A DNA stretch of 64,000 nt from Herminiimonas arsenitoxidans (GTDB taxonomy: Bacteria; Pseudomonadota; Gammaproteobacteria; Burkholderiales; Burkholderiaceae_D): the NCBI RefSeq assembly GCF_900130075.1, contig NZ_LT671418.1, forward strand, positions 1,860,001 through 1,924,000, written 5' to 3'. Position 1 is the stretch's first letter; each line of letters begins with the position of its first letter. The position numbers and the translations under genes are program-made. A model generated the notes under the pieces. That model was not told the origin of the DNA and did no database searches. It was given only the letters and a program-made list of their open reading frames with translations. Positions 18,032 to 29,165 of the stretch are shown here, in pieces.

Positions 18032-19768
18032 TCAAAATGCGTCTTTGGCAAATTGCAAATGGTAGAGATTCGCGTACACGCCATTTTTTTCCAGCAATTC
18101 TTGATGCGAACCCAATTCGACTACCTGACCTTCGGCCAATACGGCGATACGGTCTGCGCGCTCAATCGTTGACAGACGATGTGCAATCACCAAAGTGGTA
18201 CGGCCCTTCATCAATTCATCCAGTGCTGCTTGCACTGCACGCTCTGATTCAGAATCCAGCGCAGATGTCGCTTCATCCAGAATCAAGATAGGCGCATCCT
18301 TGTAAATCGCACGCGCAATCGCCAGACGCTGACGCTGACCACCAGACAAGCGCGATCCGTTATCGCCTATCATGGTTTCCAGACCTCCCGGCAAGCCAGC
18401 AATCACTTCATCCAGATGCGCTGCAGTGGCGGCCGCCAAAATACGCGCCCGATCTGGTGTTTCATCGCCATAGGAAATATTTGCAGCTATCGTGTCGTCG
18501 AATAAAACCACATGTTGGCTGACCATCGCGATTTGCTTACGCAAACTGGTCAAGGCAATGTCTTCTACCGATACACCATCCAATTGAAGCTCGCCCGCCG
18601 TCGCGGCATAAAATCCTGGCACCAAATTAACTAATGTCGATTTACCGCCACCGGACATACCAACAAACGCAATCGTCTCGCCTGGCATGATGCTCAGATT
18701 GATATTTGTCAGTGCCAATGTTTGATGACCTGGATACGAGAAACCGAGATTTACAAAATCAAGTCGACCAGCTGCGCGTTGCGTCAGGTCACGTCCCGAA
18801 GTACGTTCAGGTTTGGCATCTATCAAGTGAAATACCGCTTCAGCCGCGGTCAAACCGCGCTGTAGAGGGCCGTTTACTTCTGCAACACTCTTCAACGGTG
18901 CCAACAACATCAGCATCGCTGTGATGAAGGAAACAAAACCGCCGACGGTAGTCTGATTATTACCGGACTGGATCAACGCAATCACGATCACAACTGCAAC
19001 CGCAGTGGATGCCATGATTTGGGTCACTGGTGTGGTCAATGCCAGGGCACTCGCCATCCGCATCGTGTAGCCGCGAAGTTTATCGGCACGCTCCTCGAAT
19101 CGCTTGCTTTCGTACTGTTGGCCACCAAAAATCTTGATGACCTGATTGGCACGCGTTGTTTCTTCTATGACTTGCGTCATCTCGCCATTGACCATCTGGT
19201 AATCACGCGTCAATCGGCGTAGTCGCCGACCACTTGCCCGTACCACGATGGCAATCAAGGGTAACAAAATCAGCGTAATCAGGGTCAAGCGCCAGTTCAG
19301 CCAAAATAGGAAAGACAGCAGAACCACGACTGTCAGTGAATCGCGAATAATAGAGCTATAGACCTTGGTGATCATTTCAACGATTTGCTGCACTTCAAAC
19401 ATCATCGAGTTGATGACCCGACCAACTGAATGCGTCGCATAGAATCCCAGCGGTACGTCCAGCATGCGTTCAAACATTTGCTTGCGCAATACGGTAAGCA
19501 AACGCGACGAGACCCAGGTCATCATATAAGTCGTGGTGAATGTAGAGATGCCGCGCAAGACAAAAATACCGACGATAGCGAATGGCACCAGCCACAACGA
19601 GAATGTCGGTTTGCCGCCAAAGCCCTTATCTAGCAGGACCCGCAGCACGGCCGGGAGCATAGGTTCGGTCAGCGCCGTCATGATCATGCCGACAAATGCA
19701 ATCGCCAGACGCTTCTTGTACGGCCCCAGCATGCCGTACAGGCGTTTTAAATGAGGAGAAATTGTCAT
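18032..19768 (-). CDS. msbA: Lipid A/LPS-core flippase (ABC transporter)
   Basis: A 578-residue half-transporter with six membrane helices (about 20-320) fused to an ABC ATPase. It flips lipid A-core across the inner membrane. Walker A is GMSGGGKST, the signature is LSGGQRQRLAIARA, and the Walker B strand reads ILILDEATSALD. Length and order match MsbA. It directly follows the O-antigen ligase gene (the ligase stop and the msbA start share a base), so the two are translated in tandem. Related multidrug ABC exporters are the alternative, but the LPS context favours MsbA. Confidence 0.93.
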   Translation of the reverse strand: MTISPHLKRLYGMLGPYKKRLAIAFVGMIMTALTEPMLPAVLRVLLDKGFGGKPTFSLWLVPFAIVGIFVLRGISTFTTTYMMTWVSSRLLTVLRKQMFERMLDVPLGFYATHSVGRVINSMMFEVQQIVEMITKVYSSIIRDSLTVVVLLSFLFWLNWRLTLITLILLPLIAIVVRASGRRLRRLTRDYQMVNGEMTQVIEETTRANQVIKIFGGQQYESKRFEERADKLRGYTMRMASALALTTPVTQIMASTAVAVVIVIALIQSGNNQTTVGGFVSFITAMLMLLAPLKSVAEVNGPLQRGLTAAEAVFHLIDAKPERTSGRDLTQRAAGRLDFVNLGFSYPGHQTLALTNINLSIMPGETIAFVGMSGGGKSTLVNLVPGFYAATAGELQLDGVSVEDIALTSLRKQIAMVSQHVVLFDDTIAANISYGDETPDRARILAAATAAHLDEVIAGLPGGLETMIGDNGSRLSGGQRQRLAIARAIYKDAPILILDEATSALDSESERAVQAALDELMKGRTTLVIAHRLSTIERADRIAVLAEGQVVELGSHQELLEKNGVYANLYHLQFAKDAF

Positions 19769-21009
19769 CAGCTCATATCTCCATAATGATTGTCATGCTT
19801 ACGATATGCATGCCGGTTGATACCGGCCAGCGGAATCGCCAGCAACACCATGAATGCAATGCCAAACAAGGCATCACGCAAAATAGCATTGACCAGACCG
19901 CCAAACATGATGGCCACACCGATGGTGAATAAACGCACACCGTTTTCGCCACCGATTCTGACTGCCACTATCAGTTGCGTCAGCCATATCCATAACAGTG
20001 CAGCTACCCCGATTACACCGATCTCGGCGGTGTACAACAGATAATCGTTATGCGGCGTTGCCATGCTTTCGCTCTCCAAGCCTTTTGCTTTTTCCGGATA
20101 CTTGACGGCCCAAGTGCCAATGCCACTGCCAACTATCGGATGCTCCTCGATAATCTCGCTTGTAAGGCGATACATCTCCAGACGTATACCATCAGCGCTG
20201 ACCTTGCCGCCATCAACAAACGCCTTGATGTCATGCGCCGTACCGACCAAACGCTCGCGAAAACCGCTTGCGGTTTGCCATGCGACACCGATCACGGCGA
20301 CAGTACCAATCAATAGCAATACGCTGCGCCATGAAAATGTCATATAGCGCAACACCACCAAGGCACAACCAAAAACGAAGATCAAACTACCGGTGCGAGT
20401 TTTTGCCAGAAACAACAAGGCAGCAGCGATATACAGAAAAGCCACGATACGCAGCAACTTGTGATCACGCTTCGCACAAATTTCATTCAGCATCCAGCCA
20501 CCAGCGATACCCAACAAGATGCCCAGCAAGATGGATTTATTGCCAGCGTAATCAATGTAATTCTGGAACAAGGTCCAGTTCGGCAGCAATTGCAAACGAC
20601 TCAGATAAAACAAGGTCGCCGCCAACACTGCGCCAGCGAAGAAAACATTCAGTGCACGTTGTTGCCAGCGCCCTGCTCCCACGCTGATGAACACGAGTAG
20701 AAACAGGTAAATCTGGTAATGCATGAATGCCTTCCAGAATCCGACTGGTCTATCCAGAAATAATCCAGCACCGCAAGTCACTACCAGCAAACCCATCACT
20801 GGCAAAAACATCGGGCTATCCTTGATTGCCTGCCATCTATCTCCGTAATGTCCGCCCAGCAGCAATGCCACCAGGAACAGGACGATACCGGTATAACCAA
20901 TCCCTATCGGAAAGAACAAAGTTATGGGCAATAGCGAGAGGATGAATTGCGCTTTCGTTTCGTTTGAATTGAACAAATTCATACGGTCAGTCATAGGCGA
21001 TCTGTACAT
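19768..21009 (-). CDS. waaL: O-antigen ligase / polymerase family membrane protein
   Basis: A 413-residue inner-membrane protein with about eleven helices and one large periplasmic loop (about 245-320), the Wzy_C/O-antigen ligase layout. The loop contains EEHPIVGSGIGTW and TPHNDYLLYTAEIG, matching the conserved His-containing motif of ligases. It joins O-antigen or similar glycan to lipid A-core in the periplasm. The start at 21009 has GGAA at suitable distance and overlaps the end of dnaE by 23 bases; an ATG at 20994 is an alternative. Ligase and polymerase cannot be separated by sequence alone. Confidence 0.82.
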   Translation of the reverse strand: MYRSPMTDRMNLFNSNETKAQFILSLLPITLFFPIGIGYTGIVLFLVALLLGGHYGDRWQAIKDSPMFLPVMGLLVVTCGAGLFLDRPVGFWKAFMHYQIYLFLLVFISVGAGRWQQRALNVFFAGAVLAATLFYLSRLQLLPNWTLFQNYIDYAGNKSILLGILLGIAGGWMLNEICAKRDHKLLRIVAFLYIAAALLFLAKTRTGSLIFVFGCALVVLRYMTFSWRSVLLLIGTVAVIGVAWQTASGFRERLVGTAHDIKAFVDGGKVSADGIRLEMYRLTSEIIEEHPIVGSGIGTWAVKYPEKAKGLESESMATPHNDYLLYTAEIGVIGVAALLWIWLTQLIVAVRIGGENGVRLFTIGVAIMFGGLVNAILRDALFGIAFMVLLAIPLAGINRHAYRKHDNHYGDMS

Positions 21010-24000
21010 TTTTTTCCGAATATAAATCGATTAGTTTTTGTTTTATGTTGTCGTCCGGATTGATGCGCCATTGCTCCGCAAAACATAGTTCCGACATACC
21101 TTTTGGATTTTGATACTGGATGACCACCGGACTACCGTCTGCACGCGCAGCCGATCGCAAGGTCGCCATCAGTACACTAACGTCTACCGATGCCTGCAAA
21201 GACAGGCGTACGCATTTTGCATACTGTATGCGCACAGCGGCAATATCCATCACCTTCTCTGCCGTAATACGCAAACCGCCGGAGAAGCGATCTTCCGAGA
21301 CTTTGCCAGATACCGCGAGAAATTCATCTTCCTTGAACAAATTACGGTTGGCGTCGTACACCTCGTTGTAGACCGTCACATCCACCGTCGCGCTCCCATC
21401 GTCCAAAGTAACAATCACGATACGGCCGCGCTGTGTCATCTGCGTGCGCAAACCGGAAATCACACCGGCAATCGTGCGTGGCTCGCGTGAAGGTTCCAGG
21501 CTACTCAACTTCGCACGTGCAAAGCGACGCGCTTCTTCTGCGTAGGCATTGAATAAATGACCGGACAGATAAAAGCCGAGTGCAGCTTTTTCTTCAGTCA
21601 GTTTTTGCTTGTCGCTCCATGGCGACACTTTCACGTATTCCGGTGGTGTTTCCAGATCGCTGTCATCGCCGCCAAACAGGCTGACCTGATTTGCCGCAGC
21701 TTCAGCTTGCTCGGCACATTCCATCGCGAAAGCGACGGACGCCAACAAGATCGCACGATCAACATTGAAGCAATCGAAAGCACCAGCACGTATCAGCGAA
21801 TCGATAGTGCGACGATTGATCTGACGCTTGTCGACACGTTTACAAAAATCGAACAAGTCGACAAATGGTTTTTCCTTGCGTGCTTCTACTACTGCATCAA
21901 TCGCGCCCTTGCCTGAACCTTTGACTGCGCCCAAACCATAACGTATCTGTGTTGCCTTCTTGCCTGGCACGCCAACCGGTATGAAACGGTAATCTGATTG
22001 ATTAATATCCGGCGGCAACAAGGTCAGACCGCAAATATCAATCGCATCTTCGACCAGGATCTTGATCTTGTCGGTGTCATCCATCGCCAGCGACAAGTTG
22101 GCTGCCATGAACGCGGCCGGGTGATGTGCTTTTAAATATGCAGTGTGATACGACAACAAGGCGTAAGCAGCAGCATGCGATTTATTAAAACCGTAGCCGG
22201 CAAACTTTTCCATCAAGTCGAAGATCTCATCGGCTTTTTCAGCGGACAAATCATTCTTCGCTGCACCAGCACGGAACAACTCGCGATGCTGCGCCATCTC
22301 TTCGGCTTTTTTCTTACCCATCGCACGGCGCAGCAAATCCGCACCGCCCAGCGAGTAACCACCGATGACCTGCGCCATCTGCATAACCTGTTCCTGATAC
22401 ACCATGATGCCGTAGGTTTCGGACAGAATGGCTTCGGTACGCGGATCAGGATATTCAAAACGTTCGCCGTGCTTGCGTCGGCAGAAATCCGGAATCAGAT
22501 CCATAGGACCCGGACGGTACAACGCCACCAACGCAATAATGTCTTCGAAACGATCGGGACGCGCATCCTTCAGCATGCCTTGCATGCCGCGACTTTCCAG
22601 CTGGAAGACAGCGACGGTTTTCGCCTTGGTCAGCAATTCATACGACGGTCTATCGTTGAGCGGTAACTTCTCCAACGCAAAATCGGCCAGCGCCGGATCG
22701 AGGTCCTTGATATAACGCACTGCACGATCAAGAATCGTCAGCGTGGTCAAACCCAAAAAGTCGAACTTCACCAGACCGACGGCTTCGACGTCATCTTTAT
22801 CGTATTGCGATACCACGCCGGCGTCACCGCCCTGCGTGTAGAGCGGACAGAAGTCAGTCAGCTTGCCCGGTGCGATCAACACGCCACCAGCATGCATACC
22901 GATGTTACGAGCGATGCCTTCAACTTTTTGCGCCAGCTCCAGCAGCTGCTTCACTTCTTCTTCATTCTCAAGGCGTTCCGCCAGCAACGGCTCTTCCTTG
23001 ATCGCATCAGAGATCGTGACCAGCTTGCCCGGCTTGAATGGAATCAGCTTGGAAATACCATCACAGAAGTTGTAGCCAAAATCCAGCACACGACCAACGT
23101 CACGCACAGCACCTTTAGCCGCCATCGTACCGAAGGTCGCAATCTGCGATACCGCATCCTTGCCGTATTGATCCTTCACGTACTGAATGACGCGATCGCG
23201 CCCTTCCTGACAAAAATCGATATCGAAATCGGGCATCGAAACCCGCTCAGGATTCAAGAAGCGCTCGAACAGCAAGTTGTACTGCAACGGATCCAGATCG
23301 GTAATCAATAACGAATACGCCACCAGCGAGCCGGCACCCGAACCACGGCCCGGACCAACCGGCACGCCGTTATTTTTCGCCCATTTGATAAAGTCGGCCA
23401 CGATCAGGAAGTAACCGGGGAAACCCATGTGGATAATCGTATCGGTCTCAAACTTCAGACGCGCCTGATAACGCTCACGGTTTTTTTCACGCGCAGCCGG
23501 ATCCGGATAAAGATGTTCCAGACGTTGATCCAGCCCGCGCTGCGCTTCCTTGACCAGGAACTCATCAATCGATGAACCATCCGGCGTCGGGAAATTCGGC
23601 AGCTTAGGCTTGCCCAGTTCCAGCACCAGATTGCAACGCTTGGCGATCTCGACCGAGTTCTGCAAAGCATGCGGCATATCGGCGAACAGCTCCGCCATTT
23701 CCGCCTGCGTCTTGAATCGTTGCTGAATATTAAAGCGCTTGATACGGCGTGGATTGGCGAGAATTTCGCCTTCGGAAATACAGGTACGCGCTTCATGCGC
23801 GGTAAATTCATCCTGCCCCAAAAATTGCACAGGATGCGTCGCCACCAAAGGCAAATTCAATTTTGCTGCCAGCACCGATGCCTGGCGCACGTGGGCATCC
23901 ATATTCGGCTGCTCGGCACGTTGTACTTCTATATAAAAATGTCCGGGGAAAACTTCAGCCCAACGACGCGCGCAACGTTCTGCACCAGCCAGATTGCCGT

Positions 24001-24448
24001 TATCAATTGCCATGCCGACATCGCCAAAATGCGCGCCGGACAAAACAATCAAACCATTTGGGCCGCCCTCGGAGGCGAGTTGCTCTAGCCATTCCGGACG
24101 AATCTCGGCACGACCACGATGCAAATTGGTCAACCATGCTTTCGACAACAATTCGCACAATTGCAGGTAACCGGTCTTGTTCTTGACCAACAGCAACAAA
24201 CGCGATGGCTTGTCGCGGTCGTTATCATTCGTGATCCAGACATCGCAACCGATGATGGGCTTGATGCCGTTGGAACGGGCTTCTTTATAAAATTTGACCA
24301 TCCCGAACAGATTGGCCAGATCGGTAATGGCCAGCGCGGGCTGCATATCGGCAGCCGCTGCCTGGATCACATCATCGATGCGAATCAGGCCATCGACAAT
24401 CGAATATTCGGAATGGAGGCGGAGATGAGTAAATTGCGGAGAAATCAT
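20987..24448 (-). CDS. dnaE: DNA polymerase III alpha subunit
   Basis: The 1153-residue replicative polymerase subunit. The N-terminal PHP domain begins FTHLRLHSEYSIVDG (about 5-19). The catalytic palm has VGPGRGSGAGSLVAY and PDFDIDFCQEGRD near residues 390-435. Later come the helix-hairpin-helix region and an OB fold (about 990-1070, TIAGVISGLRTQMTQRGRI), then a C-terminal tau-binding region. Length fits DnaE1 of proteobacteria. The end overlaps the O-antigen ligase gene, an unusual partner for a replication gene. Confidence 0.97.
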   Translation of the reverse strand: MISPQFTHLRLHSEYSIVDGLIRIDDVIQAAAADMQPALAITDLANLFGMVKFYKEARSNGIKPIIGCDVWITNDNDRDKPSRLLLLVKNKTGYLQLCELLSKAWLTNLHRGRAEIRPEWLEQLASEGGPNGLIVLSGAHFGDVGMAIDNGNLAGAERCARRWAEVFPGHFYIEVQRAEQPNMDAHVRQASVLAAKLNLPLVATHPVQFLGQDEFTAHEARTCISEGEILANPRRIKRFNIQQRFKTQAEMAELFADMPHALQNSVEIAKRCNLVLELGKPKLPNFPTPDGSSIDEFLVKEAQRGLDQRLEHLYPDPAAREKNRERYQARLKFETDTIIHMGFPGYFLIVADFIKWAKNNGVPVGPGRGSGAGSLVAYSLLITDLDPLQYNLLFERFLNPERVSMPDFDIDFCQEGRDRVIQYVKDQYGKDAVSQIATFGTMAAKGAVRDVGRVLDFGYNFCDGISKLIPFKPGKLVTISDAIKEEPLLAERLENEEEVKQLLELAQKVEGIARNIGMHAGGVLIAPGKLTDFCPLYTQGGDAGVVSQYDKDDVEAVGLVKFDFLGLTTLTILDRAVRYIKDLDPALADFALEKLPLNDRPSYELLTKAKTVAVFQLESRGMQGMLKDARPDRFEDIIALVALYRPGPMDLIPDFCRRKHGERFEYPDPRTEAILSETYGIMVYQEQVMQMAQVIGGYSLGGADLLRRAMGKKKAEEMAQHRELFRAGAAKNDLSAEKADEIFDLMEKFAGYGFNKSHAAAYALLSYHTAYLKAHHPAAFMAANLSLAMDDTDKIKILVEDAIDICGLTLLPPDINQSDYRFIPVGVPGKKATQIRYGLGAVKGSGKGAIDAVVEARKEKPFVDLFDFCKRVDKRQINRRTIDSLIRAGAFDCFNVDRAILLASVAFAMECAEQAEAAANQVSLFGGDDSDLETPPEYVKVSPWSDKQKLTEEKAALGFYLSGHLFNAYAEEARRFARAKLSSLEPSREPRTIAGVISGLRTQMTQRGRIVIVTLDDGSATVDVTVYNEVYDANRNLFKEDEFLAVSGKVSEDRFSGGLRITAEKVMDIAAVRIQYAKCVRLSLQASVDVSVLMATLRSAARADGSPVVIQYQNPKGMSELCFAEQWRINPDDNIKQKLIDLYSEKNVQIAYD

Positions 24449-24650
24449 GGCCGTATTCTACCGCGACCACCCCTTCGATCAGACATTTCAGCATTCCTAA
24501 ACGTGAAGTTTATAATGTCGACTTATTCCTGCCTTGCCACTTCCTGCCGTTGACGATTGCACATCGTCAGACATGGCACAGCATGCAAGGCATCAGTCAC
24601 AAAATATTGCTCAAATCACAAGGGCAATCACCTTCAAGAAACACGCAAGC

Positions 24651-25490
24651 ATGCAAGCTACATCGTCATTCGTTAATATCGCCGCCTACAAATTCATCAG
24701 TTTTGATGACACAGCGGAGAAGCGCCCTGAATTTCTCGCCAAATGCGATGAACTGTCGCTAAAAGGCACCATCCTGCTCAGCCCGGAAGGCATTAATCTG
24801 TTTTTGGCTGGTACGCGTGAAAATATCGACCGCTTCCTCACTTGGCTACGTGCCGATGCGCGCTTCACCGATCTGGAAGTGAAAGAAAGTTTTTCCGACG
24901 ACCAACCGTTCAAATACATGCTGGTCAAGCTTAAACGTGAAATCATCACGATGAAGCATCCATTGATCAAGCCGGAAGAAGGCCGTGCTCCTGCAGTCGA
25001 ACCACTGACGCTCAAGCGCTGGCTGGATCAAGGCCATGACGATGACGGCAAGCCTGTGGTCATGATGGATACACGCAACGCGTTTGAAGTCGACGTTGGT
25101 ACTTTCGACAACACCATCGATTACCGCATCGACAAATTCAGCGAATTCCCTGATATCGTTGCGCAGCACAAAGACGAGTTGGCGGATAAAACCATCGTCA
25201 CCTTCTGCACTGGCGGCATCCGCTGCGAGAAGGCTGCTATCCATATGAAGAACGTCGGCTTCGGCAGCGTCTATCAACTCGATGGCGGCATCCTCAAATA
25301 TTTTGAAGATGTGGGTGGCGATCATTACACTGGCGACTGTTTTGTATTTGATCACCGCACCGCCTTGAATCCACGCCTGGAACCTAGCCTGCCGACAACA
25401 TGTACGGCTTGCAACGCGACCGTATCACCGCGCGAACAACTGGCACCGGAGTTTGTTGATGGCAGCTCGTGTCCGCATTGCGCAAAATAA
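24651..25490 (+). CDS. trhO: tRNA uridine-34 5-hydroxylase (rhodanese-like)
   Basis: A 279-residue TrhO/YceA protein, which makes 5-hydroxyuridine at tRNA position 34 using oxygen. The N-terminal acylphosphatase-like part contains [19 protein letters not shown]. The rhodanese domain has [11 protein letters not shown] and the active-site loop [11 protein letters not shown] with Cys186. The C-terminal tail has two CxxC pairs (CTAC, CPHC), probably binding zinc. The ATG at 24651 gives the normal start; the open frame upstream has no similarity. Confidence 0.92.
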   Translation: MQATSSFVNIAAYKFISFDDTAEKRPEFLAKCDELSLKGTILLSPEGINLFLAGTRENIDRFLTWLRADARFTDLEVKESFSDDQPFKYMLVKLKREIITMKHPLIKPEEGRAPAVEPLTLKRWLDQGHDDDGKPVVMMDTRNAFEVDVGTFDNTIDYRIDKFSEFPDIVAQHKDELADKTIVTFCTGGIRCEKAAIHMKNVGFGSVYQLDGGILKYFEDVGGDHYTGDCFVFDHRTALNPRLEPSLPTTCTACNATVSPREQLAPEFVDGSSCPHCAK

Positions 25491-25550
25491 TTTTCAGGAA
25501 CGTATGGGCAGTCGCTCATACGATCACGCTGTTTAACTTACTGTGTTTAA

Positions 25551-26399
<849 letters not shown>

Positions 26400-26417
26400 A
26401 AATATTCCTGCATGATG

Positions 26418-26455
26418 AAAAAAGCGCGGCATCTTTATCGATGTCGCGCTTTTTT
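26418..26455. terminator. Bidirectional terminator between kdsA and the pirin gene
   Basis: AAAAAAGCGCGGCATC pairs with GATGTCGCGCTTTTTT through one G-T pair, around a short loop, between convergent genes. Confidence 0.9.
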
Positions 26456-26472
26456 ATTGCAGGCAAACCGGT

Positions 26473-27171
26473 TTAGACCAAATCAAACACCAGCACTTCG
26501 GCTTCCTTGCCATCGCTGATTTCCAGCGTTGCCACATCAGCGACCTTCAAGGCATCGCCAGTTTTCAAGGCCACGCCATTCACAGTCACTGAGCCGCGTG
26601 CAACATGCACAAACGCGCGTCGCCCTGCTGCCAACGTCAAACTGGCTGCCTCTGCACCATCAAACAAACCCGCATACAACTTGGCATCCTGATGTATCAG
26701 TACTGAACCGTCAGCACCGTCAGAACTAGCGATCAGACGCAAACGCCCGCGTTTTTCTTCCGGCGCGAAATGCTTCTCTTCATAGCTGGGCGGAATGCCA
26801 TTCACATTCGGCTGGATCCAGATTTGCAGGAAATGCGTGGTCTGATCTTTCGCATGATTGAATTCCGAATGGCGTACACCGCTACCAGCACTCATGCGCT
26901 GCACATCACCCGGACGAATCACACTGCCGGTGCCCATGCTGTCTTTGTGCGCCAGCTCGCCTTCCAGCACATAGCTGATGATTTCCATATCGCGATGACC
27001 GTGAGTGCCGAAGCCGCCGCCAGCATTGACGCGATCTTCATTGATCACACGCAGTGGGCCGAAACCCATATGTTTTTCGTCGTAATAATCAGCGAAAGAG
27101 AAGGTATGGTGCGAATCCAGCCAACCGTGATTTGCGTGGCCCCGGTCTTCACTTTTGCGAATTTCAAGCAT
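26473..27171 (-). CDS. Pirin-family protein (YhhW/quercetinase-like bicupin)
   Basis: A 232-residue pirin/YhhW-type bicupin. The N-terminal cupin has the metal-ligand pattern GTHGHRDME (about 61-69) and VRHSEFNH about 40 residues later, which together give the His/Glu ligands. The usual YhhW opening (LEIRKSEDRGHANHGWLDSHHTFSFADYY) is present. YhhW-like proteins can cleave quercetin; the physiological substrate is unknown. The start at 27171 is supported by AAAGGA. It is divergent from a LysR regulator that probably controls it. Confidence 0.9.
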   Translation of the reverse strand: MLEIRKSEDRGHANHGWLDSHHTFSFADYYDEKHMGFGPLRVINEDRVNAGGGFGTHGHRDMEIISYVLEGELAHKDSMGTGSVIRPGDVQRMSAGSGVRHSEFNHAKDQTTHFLQIWIQPNVNGIPPSYEEKHFAPEEKRGRLRLIASSDGADGSVLIHQDAKLYAGLFDGAEAASLTLAAGRRAFVHVARGSVTVNGVALKTGDALKVADVATLEISDGKEAEVLVFDLV

Positions 27172-27278
27172 GATGTTTTCCTTTCGGTGAGTTTTATTGT
27201 ATGACTTAAGTTTTAACCTATGAGTGTCACTATAGACGTTCAAAAGGCATTAAATAAGGGCATAATTCAGGACAAGTC

Positions 27279-27295
27279 ATTCAATTATTTTGAAT
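27279..27295. promoter_or_regulatory. LysR-type box ATTCAA-N5-TTGAAT
   Basis: A perfect palindrome with a T-N11-A core lies 14 bases before the LysR gene start, in the gap shared with the divergent pirin gene. It is the expected operator position. Confidence 0.5.
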
Positions 27296-27309
27296 AATAG
27301 AAAATACTG

Positions 27310-28227
27310 ATGAATCTGACGCTGGAAGCCATACGCATACTCGACACCATAGACCGCAAAGGCAGCTTTGCCGCGGCTGCGGTGGCGCTCGACCGCGTGC
27401 CGTCGGCCCTGACCTATAGCGTGCGCAAGCTGGAAGAAGATCTCGACGTGTTGCTGTTCGACCGCCGTGGCCATCGTGCCAAGCTGACCGCGGCCGGGCA
27501 AGAATTATTAACGGAGGGGCGCCACCTGCTGCGTGCCGCCGATGAACTTGAGCAAAGGGTCAAGCGCACGGCCAGTGGCTGGGAAGTCGAATTGCGCATT
27601 GTGCTCGACAGCATAATCCCTTTTGAAAAAATGCTGCCGCTGATACGCGCGTTCGATGCCGAAGGTTCGGGTACGCAATTGCGTTTTTCAACCGAGGTAT
27701 TGTCCGGTGTGTGGGAAACCCTGACCAGCGGCGCGGCCGACCTTGCTATTGGCGTTTCATCCGACGGCCCGGAAATCGTGCGCGGTAGCGGCGACTTCCG
27801 CGTGCGTCCTTTGGGCGAAGTGGACTGGGTCTTTGCCGTAGCACCAGGTCATCCGCTGGCGACCATGCCGGATCCGCTGCCAGCGCAACTGGTACAACAG
27901 TATCGCGCCGTCGTCGCCGGTGATAGCGGGCGCTTCCTGCCCAGCGTCAGCGCCGGCTTGCTCACTGGTCAGGCCACACTGACAGTTCCGGATATCCATG
28001 AAAAACTGAAAACGCAGTTAGCCGGACTTGGCTGCGGCCACCTGCCACGCAAATGGGCGGCGCCTTATCTCGCTTCCGGCGAACTGATAGAAAAACAAAC
28101 GATAGAAATCAAACCCACAGGATTACCGCAATACGCATGGCGCACTTCATCGCGCGGCAAATGCCTGAAGTGGTTCCTCAACAAACTGGCAGACCCCGAT
28201 GTACAACGCGCACTGCTGGCGGAGTAA
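27310..28227 (+). CDS. LysR-family transcriptional regulator
   Basis: A 305-residue LysR-type regulator. The DNA-binding domain (about 1-60) has TIDRKGSFAAAAVALDRVPSALTYSVRKLE and LLFDRRGHRAKLTAAG. The effector domain follows with LRIVLDSIIPFEKMLPL near 96. It is divergent from the pirin gene with a palindrome in the shared region, so that gene is the likely target. It ends 3 bases before gluQ, so it may be co-transcribed with it. Confidence 0.92.
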   Translation: MNLTLEAIRILDTIDRKGSFAAAAVALDRVPSALTYSVRKLEEDLDVLLFDRRGHRAKLTAAGQELLTEGRHLLRAADELEQRVKRTASGWEVELRIVLDSIIPFEKMLPLIRAFDAEGSGTQLRFSTEVLSGVWETLTSGAADLAIGVSSDGPEIVRGSGDFRVRPLGEVDWVFAVAPGHPLATMPDPLPAQLVQQYRAVVAGDSGRFLPSVSAGLLTGQATLTVPDIHEKLKTQLAGLGCGHLPRKWAAPYLASGELIEKQTIEIKPTGLPQYAWRTSSRGKCLKWFLNKLADPDVQRALLAE

Positions 28228-28230
28228 GGC

Positions 28231-29121
28231 ATGACGAACAACGTAAATAAATATATAGGACGCTTTGCGCCATCCCCCAGCGGTCCTCTGCATGCAGGCT
28301 CGCTGGTCGCAGCCATGGCCAGCTATCTGGATGCCCAAGCACATCACGGTCAGTGGCTGGTACGCATAGAAGACATAGATGAAACCCGCACCGTCGCCGA
28401 CGCCACCACTGCGATCATGGATGCACTCGCCGTCTTCGGCATGCAGCATGATGGTGTAGTCGTAGTGCAAAGCGAGCGCAAGAATTTGTATCAGGCTGCG
28501 TTTGAACGTTTGCGCGGTCTGGTTTATCCATGTGGCTGCACACGCCGCGAGATTGCCGATTCGCGTCTGGGTGTCGCCGCCGATGGAGCTGCAATTTATC
28601 CGGGTACTTGCCGCCACGGCGTCGCACCCGGTAAAACTGCCCGCACCTGGCGCCTGCGCGTACCTGATGTAAATGAAGTAAACGAAACCATCATCTTCGA
28701 TGATCGCTGGCTGGGGCCGTTGACTCAGCATCTGGCAACGGAAGTTGGAGACTTTATCTTAAAACGTGCGGATGGTTTCTGGGCGTATCAAATCGCCGTC
28801 GTAGTTGATGATGCAGAACAAGGCGTCACGCATATCGTGCGTGGTACCGACTTACTGGAATCAACCGGACGACAAATCTATCTGCAACGCATGCTCGGCT
28901 TACCGACTCCGTCGTATATGCATGTACCAGTAGTCTTGAATGAGCTGGGCGAGAAACTATCGAAGCAAACTGGCGCACAGGCGCTCGATCTGAATAACCC
29001 ATTAAGTGAGTTAATACGTGCTGCACATTTTCTTGAATTGAAAATAGATCACGTGCAATCGATAACGGAATTTTGGCAACATGCTATCGCTGCATGGGCG
29101 CAACGATACATCGCGCAATAA
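28231..29121 (+). CDS. gluQ: Glutamyl-Q tRNA(Asp) synthetase
   Basis: A 296-residue truncated glutamyl-tRNA synthetase paralogue that attaches glutamate to queuosine 34 of tRNA-Asp. FAPSPSGPLHAGSLVAA near residues 12-28 is the HIGH-type region, and KLSKQTGA near 245 is the KMSKS-type loop. The zinc site is seen as CGCTRREI plus a later CRHG. There is no anticodon-binding domain, as expected for GluQ. It directly follows the LysR gene. Confidence 0.94.
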   Translation: MTNNVNKYIGRFAPSPSGPLHAGSLVAAMASYLDAQAHHGQWLVRIEDIDETRTVADATTAIMDALAVFGMQHDGVVVVQSERKNLYQAAFERLRGLVYPCGCTRREIADSRLGVAADGAAIYPGTCRHGVAPGKTARTWRLRVPDVNEVNETIIFDDRWLGPLTQHLATEVGDFILKRADGFWAYQIAVVVDDAEQGVTHIVRGTDLLESTGRQIYLQRMLGLPTPSYMHVPVVLNELGEKLSKQTGAQALDLNNPLSELIRAAHFLELKIDHVQSITEFWQHAIAAWAQRYIAQ

Positions 29122-29149
29122 AAAAGGGCACAGTCATGTGCCCTTTTTA
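29119..29149. terminator. Bidirectional terminator between gluQ and rhlE
   Basis: AAAAAGGGCACA pairs with TGTGCCCTTTTT around a 4-base loop, between convergent genes; A and T runs flank the stem. Confidence 0.92.
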
Positions 29150-29165
29150 AATGAAGAATGAAATC

